A stretch of 64,000 nt of DNA from Agelaius tricolor (taxonomy: Eukaryota; Chordata; Aves; Passeriformes; Icteridae): the NCBI GenBank assembly GCA_023055355.1, contig JALJCS010000037.1:930001-994000 (forward strand), written 5' to 3'. Position 1 is the stretch's first letter; each line of letters begins with the position of its first letter. The position numbers and the translations under genes are program-made. Shown piece by piece: positions 48,251 through 59,232 of the stretch. The notes beneath the pieces were generated by a model. That model worked only from the letters and a program-made list of their open reading frames with translations. It was not told where the DNA came from and did no database searches.

Positions 48251-49769
48251 TTTTGAGCTAGAAGGCTTGGAGGGAAGTTGCTGGCTATTGTGAATTCCAG
48301 GAAGGAGAAGGAACAGGAAGGAGGTGAGCCAGGAGTGCAGCCAGAGCTCAAAACCAGCACCAACGGGAACCTTCAGACATGCTCAGACTGCACAACCAAT
48401 CCCACTGAAAATCAGCTGTACTGATGCTGTGCTGACCACAGGGCATCACAGCAACACAAAAACACAATGCTGGCAAAGAAACCCAGAGGTCTGTCATAAA
48501 AAAAACAACATGCAGAGGTCTATATTTCCACTGTGTTCACTGTTGGGGTCTTTTTTCTTGTTGAGAGCTCAGTCACAACCCATCCAACACATCCTGGCTG
48601 CTCCCTGAGAGCCCTGCACAAACACCCAGTGCTGGGAAGGGAGAGAACACTGAAGCATTGCCTTGATATGATTTTTAATTCCTTTTTCCAGGCAAGTGGA
48701 TAAAGATTGAAATCACCCCAAACTCTGTCTCTCCTAAATGCAGGTCAGCAGATATGTGACCAATAAAAGCAAAAAAGGCCCAGTTAAGCACTAAAGAAAA
48801 AGGGAAGCACTGACCAAACTGCATTTCTCTGGCAAATTATTTTCCTGTCTAGACTGGTTGTCAGATGTTGTTTTGTTGTTTTGTATGCCCAGAGGCCAGA
48901 CCAAAGCTGGGATCCCCACGTACAGGCAGCTTTGTTTAATGAGAGACAATCCTTGCCCCCAGGGAGCTGTAATCAGAATAGGCAGGACAAACAAATGAAA
49001 TAAAGTCGCCGTCTTCATCCTGTGAGTGCCGATGGAAACAGGACCCCAAAGAGATTAAGTGGCTTGCCTGAGGCCACCCAGAAAACCTGTGGCAATGCCG
49101 AGCTAAAAACAAAAAAACAAAACAAAACAAAACAACCCACACAGCATCAGAATCCTAATGCCAGTCTTTGACACAAATCTGGCTATGACTCCCTATTTCC
49201 ACGAGAATCCAGGGAGATCCTATTTAAGGCAATGCTGTTATTCTACAGCTGCGTTTCTTCCTGGCAAAAGGAAGAAATCTTTTCTTGCAGGACCCTGAGA
49301 TGCTTTATTACCTCCCTGGAGTGGGCGGCAGCTCCATCCCTGGAGGAGACGATGGAGAGGGGTGGAGGGAGGAAGAGTCGCCAGCCTTTCCTGACGCTGG
49401 AATGTAAATAGTGTTTTGCAAAAGAGCCATTTATCAGTGAAATTACAGAATCCGTTTGAAGATTCCCCAGGAGGACTCGCTGAGAAGATGGCTCGTGTGG
49501 AACTGAACGAGAGGCCTCCTGCAACACGCCCGGCCTTCGTGTGGGCAGGGGCGCTTTGCTGGGAATTAAATCCGCGCTGGAAATGTTAATAAATGCAGAC
49601 ACATGTTCTTGTTTGTAGGACGCGCTGTGCCTCCTTTATTTATTCCTTTCATTTCATTCTCCTGGATGGAGCTGCAGTGCCAGCCCCCTTTGGCTGGCAC
49701 CTCCCTGGGGGAAAGTTGCCTCTCTCTTCTTGGCATCCCTTCAGCCCATGGTGCTGCTGCCCACCTTCC
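48251..49769. other. Intergenic sequence, no gene seen
   Basis: About 1.5 kb. (AAAAC)n-type tract at about 49107-49135. 49320-49640 is slightly richer in CpG than the surroundings, but no exon or promoter can be supported. Confidence 0.55.
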
Positions 49770-49903
49770 AGCCAGCCTCGGGATTTCTGCTATTCACAGT
49801 GACCCCAGGATGTGTTAGAAAGTCTCTTTTCCCAGCCCAGCAGTCAGAAAAAACAAGAGTCAGAAATCTTCAGTTCTTGGTCTCAGGGTTTTTTTGTTGT
49901 TTC

Positions 49904-50524
49904 TGTTAGGAAAATTAATCCACAAACATCAGAGGTTTATGTCCAAAAAGGAGACAGAGGAGTCCTTTCGGCTTTATTCCAATCAAGGGAGAGGCCATGG
50001 GGCATTCCCCTGGGGTCTCTCAGATTTTTGGAGGATGCCCCCTCCTTTTTATCCCAATTTCCCAGCCACATTTCCCTTCTCTCTTTCCCCATTGGCTGAG
50101 GTACTTGAGATGTGCAGACTTCCCAAAACACCTGATACCAAAGATTTCCCTCTAATGTATAACCCTCCCTTTCAATTTTTAATTCTTATGGAATTTAGGG
50201 GTTTTTCCCCATTGGCTGAGGTACCTGAGAGGTTCAGACTTCCCAAATCACCCGATACCAAAGATTTCCCTCTAATATATAACCCTCTTTTTAATTTTCA
50301 ATTCTTACGGAATTTAGGGGTTTTTCTTTCCCATTGTTTCTTTCATCTCTCAATGTCTAATTTCCTTTATCAGCAAACCTAAAGTTTATTTGTAAAAGGA
50401 AATATCTTTTTCCATTCATCAGTCAACGGGATCCTTCCCATTGTTTCTTTTATCTCCCAGTGCTGGTTTTATCTACCAGCAGACCCACAGCTTGTTTGTA
50501 AATACAAATCTGCTATTCCTCTCA
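49904..50524 (-). mobile_element. Nested solo LTR (family D, copy 2), 621 bp, in family C LTR
   Basis: Begins TGTTAGGAAAA and ends CCTCTCA, with host bases TTTC duplicated at 49900-49903 and 50525-50528. Removing it leaves 'ttgtttcttacctataaaa', matching 'ttgtttcttttctataaaa'-type sequence of family C copy 1. On minus, AATAAA is the complement of 49973-49978. A 120-bp internal tandem duplication (50091-50210 and 50211-50330) explains why it is longer than copy 1 (501 bp without it). Confidence 0.9.
50091..50330. repeat. Tandem duplication, 120 bp x 2, inside LTR D copy 2
   Basis: Both units begin 'attggctgaggtac' (50091 and 50211) and end in 'ggggttttt'-type sequence. They differ at roughly a dozen sites, so the duplication is not brand new. 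The equivalent region of copy 1 at 46259-46761 is single. Confidence 0.9.
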
Positions 50525-51034
50525 TTTCTTACCTATAAAATTCTTTCTCTGGCCTGCTGAGGCCTGTTTAGCAGGACAGACAGAGGCACTCTGGCCGCCC
50601 TCAGGGCAGTGTTATCTTTTTATACTAAAAACTACGTGTACAATATTTACCATAACTTTCCAATACCTATCACCTGTGTTAGACACTGAGCTTCTACTCT
50701 AAACCAATCCCAAAGTGCCACCATCACAGCAGAAGATGGAGGCCAAGAAGAAGAAGGAGAAAGGCTGGACATGCCCACATTCCTCCATCTTGCCCCCTGA
50801 ACCCCCATTCTAAAAACCCCAAAAAGTCAATTTTTCACCCTGTGACAAACTAACTGTCATTCTACTTAGACTTTAGTGGCTTGCAGATCCTCATCTAAGG
50901 TTGGTAATTTTTTCCATGGGTCATAATCAAACCCACAGGTGTCTTGGGCTCTGTGCCAGGGTCTCTGAGCCCCCAGGCAGGGGTTCTGGCAATCCAGGAC
51001 AGGCAGAGGGATGTCCTGAATCCTGACAAGCCAG

Positions 51035-53168
51035 GAGCACAAAGGCACCTGCAGGGGACTGGGTGGCTTCATTTCTGGGCAGAGAGCAGCTTTCAAAGCA
51101 CCAAAATAAAGCTCAAGAATAGCTGAGGCAAAGCTGTTCTTCTGCTGGAGTCTGTGGAAGGGTTCCCCCATCTGCTCTGCCAGCAGAGGGATGGAAGGGA
51201 ACCAGGACTGGTTTCCAAAATCCACCTGGAGTGACTCTCCCTGTCTCATGGCTGAAGACTCAGGAGCATCCTGTGTGCAGCAGCTCAGGTGTTTCTGCTC
51301 TCTGGAACAGAGGGTGCTCTCCAGAACAGCAAAAATTGAAAAAAATAAAGTCAATTTTCTTCCTCACTGGAAGAAAACCTAATCAGAGTCACTATTACAT
51401 CATGGCCTCATGTTTACAATGGCTCAGACCAGCACAGTGGCCTTTTTGTACCTTCAGATAAGCCCTGAGAATGACCTGAAGCCAGCACTAGAAGGTGGCC
51501 TGCCCCTCACATCTCTTTCTAGGAGATGAACACATCCCAGTGAATTGATCCAAATGTTATATGTTCATTTACCCCTTTTTTTCTCAGGCAGCTCCCCTAG
51601 GAAAGAGTTTGGCTGCCCTCTAGAATGGAGTAGGTGTTCAAAGCTCTGTATATCCCTGCTGAGGTGCTCAGCTTCCTTGACAAGCAGATATTTCTATTTG
51701 AGATCCCAAATCAAGCATTCATTTCCCTTTGTAGGAAAATTTAAGTACAGCTGAGTCGGAGAGGCCTTTAAGAGAAATAAGATGTAAAATTTTGCCTTCA
51801 TTTCTCCACTGCAGCCTGCCAGGTGTCCCTGGTCCCCTCCCCACACAGCACAAAAGGTGCAGAGGCCTCTCCCTGGCCCTTCCCTATATTGGGTTCAGTA
51901 CCTGCCTGTTGAACTGCCCCTGCTCTGTACCTGCAGCTGCTTCACCTTCCTCCACACGCTGCTCATTTGCTCAGCCCCTTCCCTTCCAATTCCCTATTAA
52001 TTACCTTGTCTGGATAATTAATACTCTCTCTCCCTTTCCTCCCACCTTGCCCAGAGTGCCTCAGCATCCCCTTGCCCACAAGGCAGCTTCCCAAGGGTGG
52101 CTCCAGGAAAAACCCCCTCACATCCCTCCCAGCAGTGGTGCCACTGCCCTCCAGCTCTACCAGGCTTCAATCTGAAGCAGGTTTCTCCTCCTCCTCCTCC
52201 TCCTGTTTTTCTTCTCCTCTTTGTCAGTCATATTTATTACAGAAGAAGGAAGAGATGAATTAACCAGACCCTTGTGTGTGTCTGAGGGCAGCTGAGCCAG
52301 ACTCATGGGCCCAGTAAAATCCAGGAAAGCCAATGATTGAAACTCAGCCTTGGATCTAATCTTTTTTTCAGTTCATATTATTCCCTGTTCCTGTAATTTA
52401 ATTTACAATATAATTTCATATTCTTCCTCTAAAGCAGAACTTCTCTCTTTATATGTACATATATTTTTTTATCCTGCCAGGTTGGATTTGTGTCTGATTT
52501 TATTTTATTTTGTTAAACAAGGAGGCTGAAGTCACTTTATTTCCTTGAATAGAGCAGGAGGATAAATCATTGTTGGAGATGTGCTGAGGCACCTTTCCAA
52601 AATGTGGATCTTAAGAGGAGATGGAAGAAAATGCTTTAACCAGGCATTTTGACACCTGAGTGAGAGATTGTGCTTTGAATATTGGGTGTATTATTTCCAC
52701 TGAGGTATATTACAACACATTAAGTATTGATTCTTGGCTCCTTCTGGAGCTGGGAGAAATATTTATATGTGTATGAAACTGCTGAAGAGGTCAGGGACCT
52801 TTGTTCCTTTATTAACTAGTTCTTTCTGGTTTCTTTCTCAGTTCCCAGCTGGGAATTGGAGTTCCTCAAAGTACAAACAAGCAGCACTAACAGTGACCAC
52901 AAACCAGTGCAAGCAGGAGCTGAACAAGGGGTCCTGTAGGGTCCTGTAGGCCTTCTCAAAAATGTCTCCTTGCACTTCCTGGTGCTTTCACAGCCCAAGT
53001 AAATTTTGCAAGGAAAAGAGCTGTGAAATCAGTAGGTGTGGGATGGCTCAATAGTGGCAGGAATGAGCCACCCTCCTATTCACACAGTATCAGACAAACT
53101 AAATAAAAGATCTACTTTTCTATATATCACATTCTGTCTTTGCCTAAAGCTTTGCAGTAATTGTTTGG
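51035..53168. other. Intergenic sequence, no gene seen
   Basis: About 2.1 kb. Contains a short (CCT)n run at about 52185-52203 and an A/T-rich stretch at 52370-52520. The minus frame 50866-51354 is mostly the edge of LTR C plus unique DNA and has no domain. Confidence 0.55.
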
Positions 53169-53409
53169 TGTTCAAAATTCAGTTTAATTCCCACCAAAAA
53201 GAAGGAAATTAAAGGAATTTCTCATTTTTTTTAAAAACAACAGAGAAGAATCACGACAATTTCAAACTATTTCAAACAAGTTGGTCCTGGTTACCACTAG
53301 CCTTGGGAAAAAGAACCAAGATCACTTTTGTGTAAGCATTGAAATATCTACAGTAGGACAATTTTCATATAATTGAGAGCAATGGTATTTTTTCTTCTCC
53401 AGTGTTCTA
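53169..53409 (-). repeat. Dispersed repeat E, copy 2
   Basis: Opposite-strand counterpart of 47999-48250, running from 'gtgttcaaaattcag' to 'ctccagtgttc'. Diverged, family unknown. Confidence 0.75.
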
Positions 53410-53713
53410 GAGATTTCTTTGATGAAACATTCACACTCCAAACTGGGCTGAAACTTTTAAGCATTAGAAATTTTATCCAATTTTTGTTTGTAGGCAAATT
53501 CACTTGCTCTTGCCAACTTGCATCCCAAGTGCTACAATCCATCTTGGAATAGAAGGAAAAATGTGTTACTCTGCCTGTCAAAGGAAAGGCAGCTCCATTT
53601 AATGTCTGGATCACATTTCCACATCCAGATGGGCCCTTGGCCATCTTGCCTGGCCACAATAAAGCAGCTCCATTTCTGTGACCGTGTCATTTCTTTGTGC
53701 AAGAGGTCTACAG
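53410..53713. other. Intergenic sequence, no gene seen
   Basis: About 300 bases between repeat E and the family B LTR. The open frames across it (for example 53348-53659 minus) have no recognisable domain. Confidence 0.5.
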
Positions 53714-53719
53714 GATGCA

Positions 53720-54106
53720 TGTCACAGACATCTTTTATGAAAAATCCTTTCCTTAGGGATTTTCCTCCTGAGAAGCTGAGAGGCCTCAGGAACAAAATGT
53801 AACCAATGGTTATCTGCTGCTGTGGAATGCAACAGGTGCATCTGGGATTGGGCTCATGTGGTTGTTTCTAATTAATGGCCAATCACAGCCCAGCTGGCTC
53901 AGACAGAGAGTCCAGCACACAAACCTTTGTTATAATTCTTTCTTTTTCTATTCTTAGCTAGCCTTCTGATGAAATCCTTTCTTCTATTCTTTTAGTATAG
54001 CTTTAATATAATATATATCATAAAATAATAAATCAAACCTTCGGAAACATGGAGCCATATCCTTGTCTCTTCCCTCAACCTTAAGACCCCTGTGAGCACT
54101 GTCACA
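53720..54106 (+). mobile_element. Solo LTR (family B, copy 2), 387 bp, with 6-bp target duplication
   Basis: Begins TGTCACAGAC and ends CTGTCACA, so the ends are inverted repeats of TGTCACAG/CTGTCACA type. Perfect flanks GATGCA at 53714-53719 and 54107-54112. A TTAATGGCCAATCAC box (CCAAT-like) lies near 53873, AATAAA is at 54027-54032, and a degenerate CCTTC..ATGGAGCC motif follows. This is the intact reference for the split copy at 4627-5366. Confidence 0.93.
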
Positions 54107-54112
54107 GATGCA

Positions 54113-55834
54113 CAAGCTTTCCCACCAGGTTTTATTTGCTGGGCCTTGCTTCAGGTCCTTGCATCAAACCCCAGATGGGAGTTATTGTCCTGCCAAGTGG
54201 TTTCCATCTCTGCTCCACCATGGAGACAATTGATTCATCTCAGGCCAAGCCAGTGCGACAGGTATATCCATCCATTCAAGGACAATTCCCAGGTAGGATG
54301 GGCTGCTAAATGAATGCACCAGCTTGCAGCTGACACCCATAATGCTGATTTTCCCCTCTCCTTATAATCATAATGGGATCTCAGCAATAGAGATGGATTT
54401 GCTAATTTCCATCTCCTCTCTTCTTTAATCACTGTCAGGCATAAATTAATTTCTCCTTAAAGAGCTTTCAGGTTGAGATGCTGTCATTGCACAGTGTACT
54501 TAAAGGTCCTAAATCAGGGATCTAAATCCCAGAACAACGTTTCCTGCCCAATCTGAGATTCCAGAGCATGTAAATACGTGTCATCCCAGCAACATCACAG
54601 GCCTTTTTCTTGGGGTGGGAGAAAGGAGGAGGAAAGCTGAATTCTGAATGTGGGACATTGAAAAGCAAGGTGAGAGCTGTGCTACAAATCAGCTGAGTGC
54701 TGCTGCTGCTTAGATGTCCTCCAGGCCTGTACTGATCCCAGCTCTGTCAAACAACAAAGCTAAAGTGCATTGCTGTAGCTGAATCCATTGGAGATGGGGA
54801 GAGGAGCCTGTCCAGAGGGAAGTTCAGCCCCTGCAGGGCCTAAATTCCCCCCCCAGAAGAGTTTGTCTTTCTTTACTGCTCTGGGATTGGCTGTTCTTCT
54901 TCTGTCAGGTGCTTTATCAGGTGGATATTTCACTGCAGGCATTTTCAGTGCACCCAAAAACCAACACAGACTGAGAGAAAGCAGGAAGCTTCTAACAAAA
55001 CCAGAAGGAGCAAAATCATTAAGCAAAGATATAATTTTCCTTTAAAAAAAATGCTAGTGAATAAATTATCATTCCTTTTCATTAAAAATTCAGTGGAGAT
55101 GAAACTGTGTGTGGTGATAATGAGCAAATGTTTATATTTGCAGAGAAGTGTAGCTGCATGGATGGAAAGTTATTGATTTAGCCCCAGTTTTCACACATTT
55201 TGTGGAGCTCTTTGGATGGATGTCTGTCCAGCTGGCTGCACAACTAGCAATGGAAGACTTGTAACATCCTGAAAAATGGCTGCAACACATTAAAAAATAT
55301 TTCCAGGGAAATTTAACTATTTTTTTACAATGGCCTATAGAGCTACTCTTTAAGAGAAGAAACCTAAAGAATCCATGTCATTCTCTCTGACCCCAAGTTT
55401 TCAAACCACTGAAAATATAGGAGGGAAATAAAAAGCTCACAAACCTCTATTCAGTCTTTCAGTTTGTCTGAAAGTTGCCTTTCCTCAACAGAAATATCAA
55501 CAGAGTGAAAATTGCTTTCAGACTTCTTAGTTTATCCCTTTTTTAGCTTCTTGTAACAGATAGGAAGTTTAAGGGAGAGTTTAGGAGTAAATAACCTAGC
55601 TGGAATTTGAGGGAATGCAGAAATGCCCATGATTATTTTCTTATTCCTTCCCCCATTCCATCCAGCTGGTGCTCCACGTGTCTCCTTCAGAAAATCTGCT
55701 TTTTCCAGCCCAGACAGTCTTGGTTTTCTACCCTCTGAATTCTACCCTAGCCCTTTCCTTTCCCTTTTTGCTTGTCCATCCTTTCCTTCTCCATCAGTAC
55801 ATCTCCATGGAGTCTCCCATGGTCCAGCCTGCCC
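54113..55834. other. Intergenic sequence, no gene seen
   Basis: About 1.7 kb. Mixed to A/T-rich and apparently unique, with no supported gene. The stretch at 55630-55800 is C/T-rich. Confidence 0.55.
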
Positions 55835-56400
55835 TCACAGAATCATTCAGGTTGGAAAAGGCTCCAAGATCACTGAGTATGACCCTTGTCCCCAGCCCAG
55901 AGCCATGAGTGCCCCATCCAGACCTTCCCTGGGCACCTCCAGGGATGGGCACTCCAAACCTCCCTGGGCAGGGAATGGCTGATGACCCCTTCAGTGAGGA
56001 AATTCCTCCTGATGTCCAACCCAAACCTCCCCTGGCACATCCTGAGGCCATTCCCTCTCATCCTCTCAGATGTGGGGACACTGACCCCTCCAGTGAGGAA
56101 ATTCCTCCTGATGTCCAACCCAAACCTCCTCTGACACACCCTGAGGCTGTTCTCTCTCATCCTCTCAGATGTGAGGACACTGACCCCTCCAGTGAGGAAA
56201 TTCCTCCTGATGTCCAACCCAAACCTCCCCTGGCACATCCTGAGGCCGTTCCCTCTCATCCTGTCAGTTGTGAGGACACTGACCCCTCCAGTGAGGAAAT
56301 ACCTCCTGATGTCCAACCCAAACCTCCCCTGGCACATCCTGAGGCCGTTCCCACTCATCCTGTCGGATATGAGGACCCTGATCCAATCTCCCACCCCTGA
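55835..56400 (-). mobile_element. CR1 LINE 3' end, internally amplified
   Basis: Opens with the CR1 tail in antisense ('cagaatcattcaggttgg', then 'agatcactgagtatgaccc') and continues in CR1 order through 'ccctgggcacctccaggga' to the 'gtgaggaaattcctcctgat' region. The element lies on minus with its 3' end at the left. From 55983 the normal single copy of this last region is replaced by a tandem array (listed separately). The right boundary is approximate. Confidence 0.88.
55983..56378. repeat. CR1-derived minisatellite, 99-bp unit x 4
   Basis: 'tgacccct' or its variant recurs at 55983, 56082, 56181, 56280 and 56379, an exact 99-bp period giving four units. Each unit is the CR1 segment 'cagtgaggaaattcctcctg' through 'cctctcatcctctcag'. 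Because 99 is divisible by three, long frames run through on both strands (55909-56400 plus, 55870-56631 minus); they are not genes. Confidence 0.95.
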
Positions 56401-57083
56401 CCAACACCACTTCCCTCTCCTTTTCCCACCAGTGCTGTCTCCAAGTGTTTCCCAGTGCCACCACCATTTCCAGGCTCCCTGGCAGCCAGCTGGCCCTTTT
56501 CCAAACGAGCCACTGAACGGCAAACACAGAGATACACTGGGATGAAATGAGCTCCTCTTATTGATTTTTCCAAACCAATATGGCACTGAGGCTGCCTCTT
56601 TGTGCCATTTCCCTCCTCTGCCAGGAGGCATTCACACCTCTTCCATCATTTTAATTAGGCATTACACCTGACACAAACGCTGAGTTGATTAACCTAAAAG
56701 GAGCTGAATGGGCTGTGGGATCGTTAACACGGGGCCCCTGACACCCCATAACTCACTCCAACGTGGCTGTTGCACAAACTCACAGCTTCTCCAGAAGCCA
56801 CAACACGAAGTAATGGCACCTACAGAGAGCTTTTTACGAGGCTGTCTCACATAATAATGCTATAAAAGCCAGATTTAAAAGACAGATTGCCCTGGACTCC
56901 ACAGACTTCACTTTTTAATGTTTACATAAATGCACCTTTTCTGCACTGTTTTCAGGTAACAGCCCTTCCCAAGTCGTGGAAGTCAAGGCAACCATCAGCT
57001 TTGCCTTCCCCAAAAAGCTGCTCTCATCAGGAAGCACAGTGCTCTTGTGGGATTCTCGTGCTGCTGGGGCAGGGAGCAACCCA
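56401..57083. other. Intergenic sequence, no gene seen
   Basis: About 0.7 kb. 56640-56890 has a composition and palindromic A/T-rich motifs reminiscent of conserved non-coding DNA, but this cannot be judged without alignment. No gene is supported. Confidence 0.5.
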
Positions 57084-57089
57084 CAAACA

Positions 57090-57437
57090 TCACTGCCATA
57101 TTTTCTGAAAAATCCTCTTTGCCCAGGATTTGCTCCTGGGAAGCTGAGAAGCCTCAGCTTCTCCTGTGTTTGCTGCTCTGGAATGTGGTCTGGAGATTAT
57201 CCAGCGTGTGAATTGTTTTAACTTAATTGCCAATCATGGCCAGCTGTGTTGTCACGAGTTTTTATTATTCATGCTTGTTAAGCCTTCTGATGTATCCTTT
57301 CTCTTTCTTTAGTGTTGGTTTAGTATAGCATTCTTTAACATAATATAATATCATAAAATAATAAATCAGCCTTCTGGGAACATGGAGTCAGATTCTCATC
57401 TCTCACCTCATCCTGGAGACCTCACAAACACCACACA
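57090..57437 (+). mobile_element. Solo LTR (family B-like, copy 3), 348 bp
   Basis: Same order of landmarks as 53720-54106: 'gaaaaatcctctttgccc', 'gggaagctgagaagcctcag', a 'gccaatcatggcc' box, AATAAA at 57360-57365, then 'ccttctgggaacatggagtc'. It is shorter and more diverged, and may be a subfamily between B and F. Flanks CAAACA at 57084-57089 and 57438-57443 match perfectly, but lie in CA/AC-rich sequence where chance matches are easy, so the edges are less certain. Confidence 0.82.
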
Positions 57438-57443
57438 CAAACA

Positions 57444-58771
57444 CTCATTTGCCACAACCATGGCCCTCCCATGAATTCCTCATTTGCAGGAGAAGTCTCT
57501 GGTGTGAGCAGAACCCATCCAGCCTTAATGTGCCTTTGTTACATCACACTGGAGAAACATTAAGTTTTGGTGTCTCCAGGAGTGTTGCCAGAGGAACTAT
57601 TTTCCTGCTCAGATGCATTTTCCAGCTCAAACTTGAATTTGCCCAAGACCAGAATAAACCTACATCAGCCACTGGCTGACTCTGCCCAAGTACAACTGAA
57701 TCAGCCCAGCCTGGAGTAGAAGAACAATAAATTGCATAAATTTCCCTTTTTGCCTGAGAAGGAAAAGGGCCGGGATTCTGGTTCAGCCATTCCATTTGGT
57801 GGCACATGAAGCTTGGCTATGGGTGCAGCACTACCCAGGGTTTTCTTGCCCTCCTGTCAGTCCAATCAGACTTTACTTTTGGGAGCAGCAAGAGGACAGC
57901 TGATCCTTCATTGCCAGCAACAAAAGGAGAAGGGCTGAGGGATCATTAACGTGTCTGCCTATCTGTGTTGGAGGGGGAATCAAAAAAAAGTGAGTTGGTA
58001 GGGCTTAATTGGTCTGGGATGGGGAGATATTCCACATTCAGCAGGCAGGACTCCACTGAGATTGGGAAATTGCTGGAGATGTATGAGTCCTGACGAGATC
58101 CCCTGTTAGTTCATTGGCAGCACTGATTTTGCCCTGCTTTCCTCTTCCACTTGTTTGTTTAGCTTTGCCCTGCATTAAAACCTGTCAAGCCTGCAAACAA
58201 GACAATGTTTTTTGATTAGGCTGCTCAGCTGAATAAAGCAGAGCTGGGAGAATTTCCTGCTCTTCTAAAGCAGAGAGAAGTTGTGTGATTCCATTAGGAT
58301 ACAGCCAAGGTACATACCGAGAAAAGGAACTTTTTGGATTGATTGGAGATGGCCCCCATGCTGCCTTGAGCATCATCTGAAGTCCAAAGTTTGCCATCAT
58401 CCCTGTAGCTCACACAGGCTCAGGGAGGAGCTCTGCAGCCTCTCAAAGGTGTCTCTGTCTCCACTGGGAGCAGTCAGAGCCATGGATCTCCTGCTGAAGT
58501 CCAACCCTAACATCATCCCCTGCACTCATACAGACACAGCAGTCCCAAGGCAGCCAGGGCTGTGCTGTTCTTCTGAGGCACCCCCAGGGATGGGACTCTT
58601 CCTGCATTTGGAAATAGATTCTTATTGCATTTTGGAAACAGAACAGCTTGGTTCCTGCCTGTCAAAACACTGCTGACATCCAAACTTGGACATCAGTGTG
58701 TAAGGGAAGATTAGCTACTGCTGTAAGCCTGGGATGTGCAAGGGTGAGGCCTGATCAGGATCCCCCCTTTT
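57444..58771. other. Intergenic sequence, no gene seen
   Basis: About 1.3 kb. A 36-base segment at 57701-57736 resembles 61430-61465. No gene, LTR or CR1 supported. Confidence 0.55.
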
Positions 58772-59040
58772 AATATAATATTATAATAAAATTATATATA
58801 TATATATTATATATATATATATACATATATATAATATATATACACATATATATACATATATTTTATATATATATACATATTATATATATTATACATATAT
58901 ATACACATATAATATATATATCTATAATATATGTCTCTCTGGTATAAAATATATATTATATATATTATATATTATACATATATATATGTATACACACATA
59001 TAAAATATATATATATCTATAATATATGTCTCTCTGGTAT
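58772..59040. repeat. AT-rich microsatellite block with a 95-bp-offset duplication
   Basis: Nearly pure (TA)n with interspersed CA/CATA units. A 25-bp segment 'tctataatatatgtctctct' plus 'ggtat' occurs at 58921-58945 and again at 59016-59040, showing duplication within the block. Able to form long hairpins; simple-sequence DNA. Confidence 0.93.
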
Positions 59041-59142
59041 TAAAGTTCCTTTTTAGGACCATTCTGCACAAGAATCCACCCACTAAGCAGTGGAGAGATA
59101 GGCAGAAGGGCAATCTGCTGCTGCTTTCATATCACTGGGTTC

Positions 59143-59232
59143 CCATAGAATATCCTGAGCTCGAAGGGACCCACAAGGACCATCAACTCCAGCTCCTGGC
59201 TCTGCACAGGACACCCCCAAGAATCACCACAG
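59143..59232 (-). mobile_element. CR1 LINE 3'-end fragment
   Basis: Antisense CR1 tail: 'catagaatatcctgagctcg', then 'gggacccacaaggaccatca', then 'tctgcacaggacaccccc'. The 3' end is on the left, the element is on minus, and similarity ends soon after 59232. Strongly 5'-truncated as is usual for CR1. Confidence 0.88.

Larger units (their letters stand above)
49776..51028 (-). mobile_element. Solo LTR (family C, copy 2), interrupted by an LTR, 6-bp target duplication
   Basis: Perfect flanking repeats AGCCAG at 49770-49775 and 51029-51034. The segments 49776-49903 and 50525-51028 together (about 628 bp without the duplicated host bases) match the family C copy at 11275-11914. On minus it starts TGTCAGGATTC. 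It carries a single copy of the TATA-containing segment that is doubled in copy 1. The insertion lies just upstream, on plus, of 'ctataaaattctttctc'. Confidence 0.92.

Noticed and set aside
46762..49903. Possible provirus between the two family D LTRs
   Set aside because: The LTRs are in opposite orientation, the second is nested in an unrelated LTR with its own duplication, and the interval has no gag, pol or env similarity.
46509..50382. Related 162-codon frames at 46509-46997 (minus) and 49894-50382 (plus)
   Set aside because: They are antisense translations of the two family D LTR copies.
55870..56631. 253-codon frame on minus and 163-codon frame on plus
   Set aside because: They run through the CR1-derived 99-bp array. 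Repeat artefact.
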